Below, piece after piece: positions 6,501 to 12,854 of a stretch of DNA of 12,854 nt. This stretch comes from Thermoleophilaceae bacterium (GTDB lineage: Bacteria > Actinomycetota > Thermoleophilia > Solirubrobacterales > JACPNS01). The translations under genes were made by a program, and so were the position numbers. The first letter of the stretch is position 1, and every line of letters begins with the position of its first letter. The stretch is from NCBI GenBank assembly GCA_016463365.1, contig JAEMRJ010000060.1, positions 1 to 12,854 on the forward strand, read 5' to 3'. The notes beneath the pieces were generated by a model, which worked only from the letters and a program-made list of their open reading frames with translations, did not search any database and had not been told where the DNA came from.

Positions 6501-9500
6501 TCAGCAGTGCGTGCTCACCGGCGCCGGTCGTCTTGAAGCTCAGGGTCAGTTCGCTGAACTGCAGGTCGGGCAGGTTGTCGAAGGTCGCGACGACCTGGCC
6601 GTCGCCGGCGTCGACCGCTCCGGTGCCACCGGTCGGGACGTCGGACGAACCGTCCACAGTGACGCTGCCGGTTGTGTAGAGGTCACCCGAGCCGGGCAGG
6701 TCCACGAACAGACCGAGGCGGTAACGCGTCGATGCCTGGTTGCCGACTGGCGGCAGGAGGTAGAGCGCGCCGGTCTGCGTGGTCGGCAGCAGCGGCGTGT
6801 CCAGCGACACGTTGCCGAGCCGTGAGCTCGACGGGCAGCCCGCGCCGCCGGCCTCGACGGTCGCGTCGGCGCAGGTCATGCCGGCGCCGTAGTTGCCGAC
6901 ACCCGGGTTGATGCTCATGCCTGCCGGGAAGGTCGTGACGATCTTCTTGGTCGACGATGAGTTGCCGCTGAACTGGAAGCCGAGGTCGAGTCCGACCGGC
7001 TTGCCGCGCTGGGTGGTCGACAGCGACGCGGTGATCGCCGGGTTGTACGGGGCGTTGGCGCAGTTGGTGGTCGTGAAGTCGCCGCCGGGCGAACCGAGCG
7101 TGACCGAGTTGCCGATCGTCGACTCCAGTGTCGCGGTCAGCGTGTGGCTGGTGCACTGCGACGGGTTGATCATGAACGGCTTGTCGTCGGATGCGTCACC
7201 GGGCGTGCCCTGGTCGGCCATGCCCTTGAGCTGAATCTGCAGCTGGCGCACGCGAACCGGAACGCCTTCATAGAACTCCGGCAGGACGGTGTGCGTCTTG
7301 ATCGAAAGGTCGCTCGCCTGCGCGCCGCTGACGATCTCTGTCGTGACCGGGAGGCTCAGCTTGCCAAGGTTGTACGGCCCGACCGTCACCGGGATGACAA
7401 CGACCAGGCGCGCCGGCTCGGATGCGTCTGGGATCACGTTGTAGATCGTTCCGGGCATCGTCAGCGTGTCTGCGCCGGTTCCGATCTTCGTCGAGACCGT
7501 GCCGACTGCGCTGTCGGCGTCGCAGTTGCCAGCTTCCGCGTCAAGCTGCGCGCAGCGTGGCGTGAGGACCGTGTTGGCCACGAGTCCCGGGGGCAGATTC
7601 AGGTCAAAGTCGCGAATCTGCTGGGTGTAGTCGGCGCGATCGACCGTGATCGTCACGTCCGGGTTAGCTGCGGCGTCGAGCGTGCTGAATGCCGTGCTGA
7701 AAGTCGGGTTGAACGGCTCGGAGGCCTGCGAGCCGCTGCCGCCGTAGACGGTGTTGAACGTGCCGTCCGCCGTGATCGTCGATCCGCCCGACTGCGGGGT
7801 GATCTCGGCAGAGACGGTCTGCACTCCGGCGGTCTCGGCATTTGTGAAGAGCGCCTGCGGACCGCCGTCGAAGGCGATCTTCAGCTGCGTGAAGCCAAGG
7901 TCCGGAATCGACGGGAAGGTCGCGACGACGCGGCCGGTCGGGCTGCCGCCGTCGGTGGCGCCCAGTCCGCCGGAGATGTCAGAAGAGCCGTCGACCGCGG
8001 CAGTGCCGCGAACGATCAACTTGGTGCCGGGCAGGTCCACGACCAGCGCCATCTTGTAGCGGGTACCCGCGGTGCTGCCCGGAGTCTCCAGGTAGACGTA
8101 GCCGGTCTTTGTACCGGGCAGAAGCGGCGTGATCAGTTCGACGCTGCCGATCCGGCTGCCCAGCGGACAGGCGTCGGCGTCGCTGTCGATCTGGCTCGTG
8201 GAGCAGGCGTCGAGACCGCCGTTGGCATTGGCCACTGCCGGGTTGAGCGTCATGCCCAGCGGCATCGTCGTGACGACGCTGCCGACAGTCGGGTTGCTGG
8301 CCGACGAGTCGATCTGCAGCGTCATGCCGGTCGGTACGGCCGTGGTGCCCGTCGTGCCGGAGATCGTCAGAGTCGGGTCGGGCGAGAAGTCGATCGGGCA
8401 GCCGGTGACCGGGTAGTCCACGCTGCGCGCTGCTGTGCTGCCCGTCAGCGGCACGAGGTCTGCGCGCATCGGATTGCTCGAACCGACCGCGTCACACTTG
8501 CTCGGGTTCTTGATGAAGCCCTTGTCGTTGGCGCCGGGGCCGTCTCCCTGGTCGGCGATGCCGTTGAGCGTCATCGACATCTCGGCGAGGCGCACGTTGA
8601 TGCCCTCGTATTTGGTCGGCAGCAGCGCCGTTGCGTCGACGCCGTAGTCGCTCGGGCGGAGGCTCGTCGGGACCGGGATCGTCAGCTTGCCCAGGTTGTA
8701 CGGACCGACCAGCACCGGGACGATCGCGGCCAGTCGCGCCGGCTCGCTGGCGTTCGGGACGACGTTGTGGATTGTGCCTGTGAGGTCCAGCGTCTCCGTG
8801 CCCGTTCCCAGCTTGGTGGTGACGGATCCGACCTGGCTTGCGGCCGTGCAGGTGGCGGCTGCGGCGCTCGCCTGCGAGCACGTCGTGTCGGTCGCGGTGG
8901 TGTCTGCGACCAGACCGACCGGCAGTTTGACGTTGAAGTTGCGCAGGTACTCGTTCTTCGCGCCGGCCGTGACCGTGAGTTCAAGGTCGGTGTTGGCGCC
9001 GCTGACGGTGCTGGCAGGCGTTGCTGTGAAAGTCGGGTTGAACGGCTTGCTCGCCGAGCAGCCCAGCGTGTCGGTCAGCGTGAACGTCGAGTCCACCAGG
9101 GCGTTGGCACCGCCGGAGCTCGGCGTGATGGTGGAATTGGTGGTCTGGGTTCCGCAGCTGTCGGCGTTGGTCAACAGCGCTCGGTTGCCGGTGTTGAAAT
9201 CGATCTCCATCTGCGTGAACTGCAGGTCGGGGATCGTGTCGAAGTCAGTGGTGATGCGGCCGGTTCCAGTGTCGGTCGCGCCCAGGCCGCCGGTGATGTC
9301 GGTCGAGCCGTTGACCAGCACCTTGCCGCGCAGGATCATGAACGTGCCGGGGAGATCCACGACGATCGCCAGCTTGTAGCGGGTGGCGCCGGTTGCGCCC
9401 GGATCCTCGAGGTAGACGTTGCCGGTCTGAGTCCCGCCCAGCAGCGGGGTCTCGAGCGAAACCGTGCCCTGGTTGGAGCTGGCCGGGCAGCCCGAGCCGC

Positions 9501-12500
9501 CGGCGTTGATCAGTGCCGTCGAGCAGCTGAGCAGGCCGTTGCCGGCGTTGGCGTTGATCGACATGCCGTCCGGAAGCGCCAGCTGGAAGCGACTGATCGT
9601 GGAGTTCTGCGGGTCCGAGCCGATCGTCACGCCCAGTCCCGTCGGGACCGTTGTGTCGCTCGGCGTCGCGGTCACATCGACCGTCGGCGTCACCGCGAAG
9701 TCGCGCGGGCAGCCGGTTGTGGTGATGCTCGAGGTGCGGGTCGCCGCCGAAGCGGTGTCCGAGACCATGTTTGCCGTGACGGTGTTGCTCTGGCACTTGC
9801 TCGGCACAGTGACGAACGGCTTGCCGGTTGAAGGGGCGATGCCCATCAGCGTGATGTCGACCTTCTTGATGCGGACGGCGATGCCCTCGTAGCGACGCGG
9901 GATCGTGGTCGTCGTGCTGACCGAGAGGTCGGTGTTGAGCTGCGTGCCGATCGGGATGACAAGCTTGCCGAGGTTATACGGGCCGACCTGCACGTCGCTG
10001 ATCGCGGCCAGACGCGCGGGCTCGGAAGCGTTTGGCGTGACGTTGTAGATCTGACCGGCCAGCTCCAGGTTGCCTGCGTCCACCGTGTCGTTGCCGATGA
10101 AGGTGTCGAAGGTTCCCACGAGGCTGGCGTTTGCGCAGTTGCCGGCGAGCGCATCGCTCTGTGAGCAGAGCGTCGTTGCCGTAGTCGCGGCGACGAGTCC
10201 GACCGGGAGGTCGAGGTTCAGCTCACGCAGGTAGCGCTGGTTGAGCGCGTTGGTCCCGTTCGGGCGGTCAACGTGGATGTTCAGGTCCGGGTGGCCGCCG
10301 GCAGTGGTCGAGCCGGCGCCGTCCGCGGTGACGCTGAAGTTGGGCGAGAACGTGTCGTTGCAGCCGGCCGGGGTGGTCGAGTAAGCGGCCGTCGGCGTTG
10401 CGTCACTGCCGTTCGAGCTCGGAGTGATCGTCGCCGTGAAGGTGTTGCTTGTGCAGGTCTGGGGGTTGATCAGCATCGGGTTCGTCGAGCTGAAGTTCAT
10501 GTTCAGTTCGGTGAAGCCGAGGTCCGGGATCGTGTCGAAGTCCGCGACGATCTGGCCAGTGCCAGAGTCGACCGCGCCGGTGCCGCCCGTCGGAATCGTC
10601 GATGACCCGTCGATCGAGACCTTTCCGTGGACGACGAGCTTGGCGCCCGGCAGGTCCACGACCATCGCGATCTTGTAGCGCGTGTTCGCGGCGTCGCCCG
10701 GTGTTTCGAGGAATACCTTGCCGGTGTATGCGGTGGTCGGCTCGAGCAGCTGGGTCTTCAGGCTGACCGTGCCGATCTGCGCGCTGGCCGGGCAGGTTGC
10801 TCCGCCGGCGTTGATCGAGCCGGTCGAGCACGCCGTGAGGTTGTTTGCGAAGCCCGGGTTGATCTCCATGCCGGTCGGCATCGCCACCTGGACGCGGCCG
10901 ATCGTCGGGTTGTTGGCCGCTGAGGTCAGCTGGAAGGCGAGGTTCACGGCCTTGGTGCGTGTGGAAGTGTCGGGGGTGACGCCGAAGGCCGGAGCCGAGG
11001 CGAAGTTGGTCGGGCAGCCGGTGATGTCGATCGCCGAGGTCAACGTCGAGCTGTTGCTGGCGTCAGAGGTCAGCGTCGCTTCGATGTTGCTCACGCCGCA
11101 CCTGGTCGGAGCGACCAGGAACTTGTTGCCGTTGGGCTCGCCCTGGATTGCCATCTCCATGTTCCGCACGCGGACGGCGATGCCCTCGTAGCGGCTCGGC
11201 AACGAAGCGCTGGCCGTGACCGTGAGGTCGGAGTTGAGCGTGGTCGGAACCGGGATGCTCAGCTTGCCGAGGTCAAACGGTCCGACCATCACCGGAACGA
11301 CCGCCTGCAGGCGGGCCGGCTGGTCGGCGTTCGGGATCACGTTGTAGATCGAGCCGGTGACTGTGTAGTCCTCGGCGGCTGTGTCGCTTGATCCGAAGGT
11401 CGTCTCGACGGTGCCGACGAAGTTGCCAGCGGCGCAGTTGCCGGCGTCGGCGTTGACCTGGCTGCAGCGCGAGACTGCGGTGGTGTTGGCCGCGAGGCCG
11501 ACCGGCAGCTTGACGGCGAAGCTCTTGAGCTCCTGCATGCCCAGTGGGTTGCCGACGTTCAGCGTCAGGTCTGGGTTGGCCGCAGACGTGCTCGGCGCGA
11601 GCGCCGCGCTGAAGGTCGGGACGAAGTCGGTGACGGCAGAGGTCCCGCCCACAGTCGTGAAGTCTGCACTCGCGGACTTGGAGCTCGCCACTGAGTTCGG
11701 CGTGAGCGTGCCGTTGACGGTGAAGGTGTCTGCGGTCTTCGGGTTGACGAAGAGCTTGCTCGCGCTGTTGAAGTCGATCTGCATGCCCGTGAAGCCAAGG
11801 TCCGGAATGCCGGGGAAGTCGGCGGTGACCTGGCCGGTGGCCGTGCTTGTCGGGTCGGTCGAACCGAGGCCGCCGGGGGCGATCGTCGTCGAGCCGTCGA
11901 CGAGCGTGCCGCCGTGGATGACCATGTCGCGGCCCGGGAGGTGGATGACCAGCGCCAGCTTGTAACGCGTTGCAGCCGTCGCGCCCGGCGTCTCCAGGTA
12001 GATCTCACCGGACTGCGTTCCCGGCAGCAGCGGCGTCGTCAACGTGACGGTCGCAAGGTTTGAACTCGTCAGCTTGCACGGGTTGCTCGTTGATGCGTCA
12101 GAGTCGATCGTCGAGCAGGCGAGCAGGCCGTTGCCGACGGCCGGGTTGATCTCCATGCCCTCAGGCAGGGCGATCTGCACGCGACCGGTTGTAGCGCTGC
12201 CCGCCGGGACGTTCACGCCCAGGGTCAGGGCGGTCGGGTTGCCGGCGGTGGTCGGATCGACCGACGCGCTGATCGTCGGGTCGTATGCCGGGACCGTCGC
12301 CGAACAGCCGCTCGTCGTGAAGCTGGAGCTGTTGTTGGCGCTGGAAGAGTCGGCGCTGTTGTCACCGGCCGTGAAGTCGGCGCTGATCGTGTGGGCCTGG
12401 CACCTGGTCGGGTTGGTGATGTAGTCATTGCCGTTGACCGTGCCGTTCAGCGTCAGGGCCAGCGTGCGCAGGCGCACGGCGATTCCCTCGTAGCGCTGCG

Positions 12501-12854
12501 GCAGCGTTACCGTGGCGTCGATCCCGTAGTCGGCGCGGATGCTCGAACTGACCGGAATCGTCAGGTTGCCAAGATTGAACGGACCGACCAGCACCGGCAC
12601 GATCGCGGCGAAGCGGACCGGCTCGTTGGCGCTCGGCGTGACCTGGAAGAGCTTGCCACCGGCGAGCGAGTAGGTCGCCGTCCCGGATCCGATGCTGGTG
12701 GTGAAAGTGCCGACCTGAGCGGTTGCCGCGGTCGTTTCGCACGTTCCGGCTGCTGCACTCGCCTGCGAGCAGTTGCTGGCGACGGCCGTCGTGTTGGCGA
12801 CGAGGCCGGTCGGCAGGTGGATCGCCATCGACTTGAGCGTCTTCTGCTTGTCGC
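3064..12854 (-). CDS. Giant tandem-repeat, probably secreted or surface protein; N-terminus beyond window
   Basis: One open frame runs from the right edge to TAG at 3066-3064, encoding 3,262 visible residues. The Met at 12828 is internal: the eight residues before it (DKQKTLKS) continue the repeat pattern, matching QELKSF before repeat 2. The start and any signal peptide are therefore outside the window. Seven tandem repeats fill residues 1-3080, followed by a lysine-rich tail. Each repeat has an A half (LPxGLVANT, CSQ, AGNC, VGT, YNVxPNASEPARL, VGPYNLGKLxIPV, YEGIAVR, NPxxC) and a related B half (LPxGMxINP, GNGL, CST, CP, IGTVSLxTPLL, YLETPG, RYKLAxVVDLPG, IPDLGFT). Composition rich in Thr, Ser, Gly, Ala and Asn with regular short strands suggests beta-sandwich modules. 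Paired cysteines suggest export. No LPxTG motif or C-terminal membrane helix is present. I recall similar large proteins in Solirubrobacterales but know of no named family or function; adhesin, sheath or S-layer-like fibre are possibilities. Confidence 0.92.
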   Translation of the reverse strand, partial: DKQKTLKSMAIHLPTGLVANTTAVASNCSQASAAAGTCETTAATAQVGTFTTSIGSGTATYSLAGGKLFQVTPSANEPVRFAAIVPVLVGPFNLGNLTIPVSSSIRADYGIDATVTLPQRYEGIAVRLRTLALTLNGTVNGNDYITNPTRCQAHTISADFTAGDNSADSSSANNSSSFTTSGCSATVPAYDPTISASVDPTTAGNPTALTLGVNVPAGSATTGRVQIALPEGMEINPAVGNGLLACSTIDSDASTSNPCKLTSSNLATVTLTTPLLPGTQSGEIYLETPGATAATRYKLALVIHLPGRDMVIHGGTLVDGSTTIAPGGLGSTDPTSTATGQVTADFPGIPDLGFTGMQIDFNSASKLFVNPKTADTFTVNGTLTPNSVASSKSASADFTTVGGTSAVTDFVPTFSAALAPSTSAANPDLTLNVGNPLGMQELKSFAVKLPVGLAANTTAVSRCSQVNADAGNCAAGNFVGTVETTFGSSDTAAEDYTVTGSIYNVIPNADQPARLQAVVPVMVGPFDLGKLSIPVPTTLNSDLTVTASASLPSRYEGIAVRVRNMEMAIQGEPNGNKFLVAPTRCGVSNIEATLTSDASNSSTLTSAIDITGCPTNFASAPAFGVTPDTSTRTKAVNLAFQLTSAANNPTIGRVQVAMPTGMEINPGFANNLTACSTGSINAGGATCPASAQIGTVSLKTQLLEPTTAYTGKVFLETPGDAANTRYKIAMVVDLPGAKLVVHGKVSIDGSSTIPTGGTGAVDSGTGQIVADFDTIPDLGFTELNMNFSSTNPMLINPQTCTSNTFTATITPSSNGSDATPTAAYSTTPAGCNDTFSPNFSVTADGAGSTTAGGHPDLNIHVDRPNGTNALNQRYLRELNLDLPVGLVAATTATTLCSQSDALAGNCANASLVGTFDTFIGNDTVDAGNLELAGQIYNVTPNASEPARLAAISDVQVGPYNLGKLVIPIGTQLNTDLSVSTTTTIPRRYEGIAVRIKKVDITLMGIAPSTGKPFVTVPSKCQSNTVTANMVSDTASAATRTSSITTTGCPRDFAVTPTVDVTATPSDTTVPTGLGVTIGSDPQNSTISRFQLALPDGMSINANAGNGLLSCSTALINAGGSGCPASSNQGTVSLETPLLGGTQTGNVYLEDPGATGATRYKLAIVVDLPGTFMILRGKVLVNGSTDITGGLGATDTGTGRITTDFDTIPDLQFTQMEIDFNTGNRALLTNADSCGTQTTNSTITPSSGGANALVDSTFTLTDTLGCSASKPFNPTFTATPASTVSGANTDLELTVTAGAKNEYLRNFNVKLPVGLVADTTATDTTCSQASAAAATCTAASQVGSVTTKLGTGTETLDLTGTIHNVVPNASEPARLAAIVPVLVGPYNLGKLTIPVPTSLRPSDYGVDATALLPTKYEGINVRLAEMSMTLNGIADQGDGPGANDKGFIKNPSKCDAVGSSNPMRADLVPLTGSTAARSVDYPVTGCPIDFSPDPTLTISGTTGTTAVPTGMTLQIDSSASNPTVGSVVTTMPLGMTLNPAVANANGGLDACSTSQIDSDADACPLGSRIGSVELITPLLPGTKTGYVYLETPGSTAGTRYKMALVVDLPGTKLIVRGTAAVDGSSDISGGLGATDGGSPTGRVVATFPSIPDLGFTQLKIAFDGGPQALFTNAETAGVQTVSAEITPQSGGSTITADGTFNTVYGGSGSQASEPFNPTFSTAFSTLDAAANPDVTITVDRADYTQQIRDFDLNLPPGLVANTVLTPRCAQLDAEAGNCDADSAVGTVSTKIGTGADTLTMPGTIYNVIPDASEPARLVVVIPVTVGPYNLGKLSLPVTTEIVSGAQASDLSIKTHTVLPEFYEGVPVRVRQLQIQLKGMADQGTPGDASDDKPFMINPSQCTSHTLTATLESTIGNSVTLGSPGGDFTTTNCANAPYNPAITASLSTTQRGKPVGLDLGFQFSGNSSSTKKIVTTFPAGMSINPGVGNYGAGMTCADATVEAGGAGCPSSSRLGNVSLDTPLLPTTQTGALYLLPPVGNQASTRYRLGLFVDLPGSGDLYTTGSVTVDGSSDVPTGGTGAVDAGDGQVVATFDNLPDLQFSELTLSFKTTGAGEHALLTNPTTCGTFTIDAAMSPWARPLTSESVTADFTTTDSVASCIDTQSAAVTAELGDPNTPATFNNPTGPAYFAGSSQPVTLTVNRPDSDKTIKRVKVLLPPGLVGSADAAPTCTQISADAGTCDSTQAGSQIGTITLKIGDSSDTYEITGALYNTEAPSNRPAKFTFIADVNVGPFAFGKVIVPVDVNLDNNDYSLFAETGDMPQVFEGIPVRINQMKIALVGTADQGTVGTGDDKVFMSNPRSCASTLDVRAEITAPDNTTQNATAPLAGPFTNCSSLNLDANTVAIENEPIAPEVGHGAEHPTGLNVLVHQDENLATQATMKSLKLDLPGFRLSAPAANGLTACSPIQLDDQSCPGTWAVDPDGTAAAPNVGDACTEQMDPRCSISSMVGSAWLDTSLLPKNQVDPAYLALNNGSAAGYTGELHSLWGKVYLETPGTAADGSDRYKLAIQLSGKTLITIRGKAIINETANNPINGKAAGEITTTFDGLPDIPFTDFSVELTGYKKTVASTDTYFPLMLNPEGVVGAASTSVANANMTPHSGTPAVDRTSTLPVDAALAKTFTPTSTSNISPLTSGGHPNADFTISRDDGQEDIKTVNMQLPAGFLGSAAAVPQCSIATATAGNCTDQSKVGDVLAKIGQFGQTLSLAGKVYLTEGVGGDIAGMSIEVPAKAGPYDLGDYITQGRIQIRSTDHGISANFVDVPKMFKGVPTHIQSLDISLPGIAQATQKPFLYNASACSPFSIITTLTPYTGTAVTDTDSYQATGCAARSFSPSISFAATSPGDDRTAPSWTIKMHTENGDSTLKSTTVLLPSVMTANVAGLGDACPADLANARACPAAAKIGTVSVDTPLLSTPVIGTVYMAKSISGQSLPDLLIDIPAPIDMQIRGANSFVSGSGASQIQSVFSNLPDLIWTDMTMTIAGGPKGVLGLRSDGKCGSAASSFASHSGQSISLSSPVTGLTAFCQSIINTCANPVAKISTKGAKKKGNKKVSTSLSLQTATNCQPFKSVRVTYPKGTKLNKKLIVYKKKKKATKKNLKNLVGKMGSTSLKSDGFVISGSNGLKFKNPFPANARNLTINSKNSALVPSYKTFCGDITKKKYKVAKKYKAALKKCQKKKVTFTFEITNADGTAFRYNYTAPAGSKFFK
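3412..3426 (-). repeat. (AAG)5 trinucleotide run coding for five lysines
   Basis: Five identical AAG codons in a row encode Lys3135-3139 in the basic tail (CTT on the plus strand). Length changes here by strand slippage would stay in frame and only alter tail charge. Confidence 0.8.
3589..4704 (-). repeat. Repeat 7 of the giant protein (most divergent)
   Basis: This covers residues 2709-3080. Half A starts at LPAGFLGSAAAVPQC and half B at LLPSVMTANVAGLGDAC (2919). The A half keeps the Cys pair 2723/2733 and the 2846/2874 pair, but the usual PNASEPARL and GKLxIPV segments are replaced by GVGGDIAGMSIEVPAKAGPYDLGDY. The B half keeps KIGTVSVDTPLL, NLPDLIWTDM and Cys 2934/2944 and 3044/3072. It lacks the YLETPG and RYKLA motifs of the other copies. 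Divergence of the last copy is common when it packs against a different domain, here the basic tail. Confidence 0.8.
4705..6213 (-). repeat. Repeat 6 of the giant protein, with insertions in half B
   Basis: This covers residues 2206-2708 and is the longest copy. Half A (LPPGLVGSADAAPTC) has Cys 2220/2230 and 2352/2383 and an ADQGTVGTGDDKVF loop. Half B begins at LPGFRLSAPAANGLTAC (2437) with Cys 2453/2463. It carries an extra stretch containing a second Cys pair (2484/2492) and another insertion before GKVYLETPG. The later Cys pair seen in other B halves is absent. Confidence 0.85.
6214..7596 (-). repeat. Repeat 5 of the giant protein
   Basis: This covers residues 1745-2205. Half A opens with LPPGLVANTVLTPRC and has Cys 1759/1769 and 1892/1923 plus an ADQGTPGDASDDKPF loop. 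Half B opens with FPAGMSINPGVGN (1967) and has Cys 1986/1998 and 2115/2149. It has the variant YLLPPVGNQASTRYRLGLF in place of YLETPG...RYKLAVV. Confidence 0.87.
7597..8925 (-). repeat. Repeat 4 of the giant protein
   Basis: This covers residues 1302-1744. Half A opens with LPVGLVADTTAT and has Cys 1317/1327 and 1445/1477, with an ADQGDGPGANDKGF loop. Half B opens with MPLGMTLNPAVAN (1522) and has Cys 1542/1554 only. At the place of the third Cys it reads TNAETAGVQT, and the fourth Cys is also missing. Confidence 0.88.
8926..10209 (-). repeat. Repeat 3 of the giant protein
   Basis: This covers residues 874-1301 and is a typical copy. Half A opens with LPVGLVAATTATTLC and has Cys 888/898 and 1012/1040. 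Half B opens with LPDGMSINANAGNGL (1085) and has Cys 1102/1114 and 1225/1257. The loop before the third Cys is short (APSTGKPF). Confidence 0.88.
10210..11508 (-). repeat. Repeat 2 of the giant protein
   Basis: This covers residues 441-873. Half A opens with LPVGLAANTTAVSRC and has Cys 455/465 and 577/605. Half B opens with MPTGMEINPGFANNL (650) and has Cys 667/679 and 792/823. All motifs of the consensus are present, including YNVIPNADQPARL and FLETPGDAANTRYKIAMVV. Confidence 0.88.
11509..12854 (-). repeat. Repeat 1 visible copy of the giant protein (cut by edge)
   Basis: This covers the first visible residues to 440. Half A opens with LPTGLVANTTAVASNC (LP at residue 5) and has Cys 20/30 and 143/175. 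Half B opens with LPEGMEINPAVGNGL (221) and has Cys 238/251. The third and fourth Cys of half B are missing: it reads VNPKTADTFT where others read NPxxCGT. The eight residues before the Met at 12828 belong to the end of a preceding module. Confidence 0.86.

Noticed and set aside
7144..9831. 895-codon open frame on the plus strand
   Set aside because: It lies wholly antisense to the repeat gene. Its product is rich in Arg, Val, Gly and Asp with no motif, as expected from reading GC-rich codons backward; the minus-strand frame has clear repeats and conserved motifs.
12826..12828. ATG as the true start of the giant gene
   Set aside because: The frame stays open to the edge and the preceding residues fit the repeat pattern (LKS before the LP motif, as in repeat 2). 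There is no signal peptide after this Met.

Overview
The window is GC-rich DNA that reads like a high-GC actinobacterium. The giant repeat protein (motifs such as LPxGLVANTTA, GPYNLGKLxIPV and TPLLPGTxTGxVYLETPG) resembles large uncharacterised proteins I recall from Solirubrobacterales (class Thermoleophilia). That placement is an inference from memory, not a database result.

Left part (1-2966): three glycosyltransferase genes. On the minus strand lie a GT4-type gene (911-1999) and, 21 bases downstream of it, a membrane-anchored GT2-type gene that runs off the left edge (1-889). Divergent from them, across 46 bases, is a WbbL-like GT2 gene on the plus strand (2046-2966). No start has a clear Shine-Dalgarno sequence. 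Each start instead has a -10-like hexamer 6 to 10 bases upstream (GATAAT, GATAAT, TACGCT), the arrangement expected for leaderless or nearly leaderless mRNAs. Together the genes look like part of a surface polysaccharide or glycoconjugate locus.

Middle (2967-3063): a 97-base gap between convergent genes. It is dominated by a perfect 50-bp palindrome with no spacer, itself built from three 16-bp blocks, and is probably a bidirectional terminator.

Right part (3064-12854): one minus-strand open frame fills the remaining 9.8 kb and is still open at the right edge, so the N-terminus is missing. The visible 3,262 residues hold seven tandem repeats of about 430-500 residues and then a lysine-rich tail. 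Each repeat splits into two related halves, giving about 14 modules with a recurring four-cysteine pattern. Where the third cysteine is lost, the fourth is lost too, which argues for disulfides and an extracellular location. The protein is probably a very long surface or secreted fibre. Its function is not known to me and it is the most interesting object in the window. Residue numbers for this protein count from the internal Met codon at 12828-12826.

I saw no tRNA or rRNA genes, CRISPR array, transposase or attachment site.
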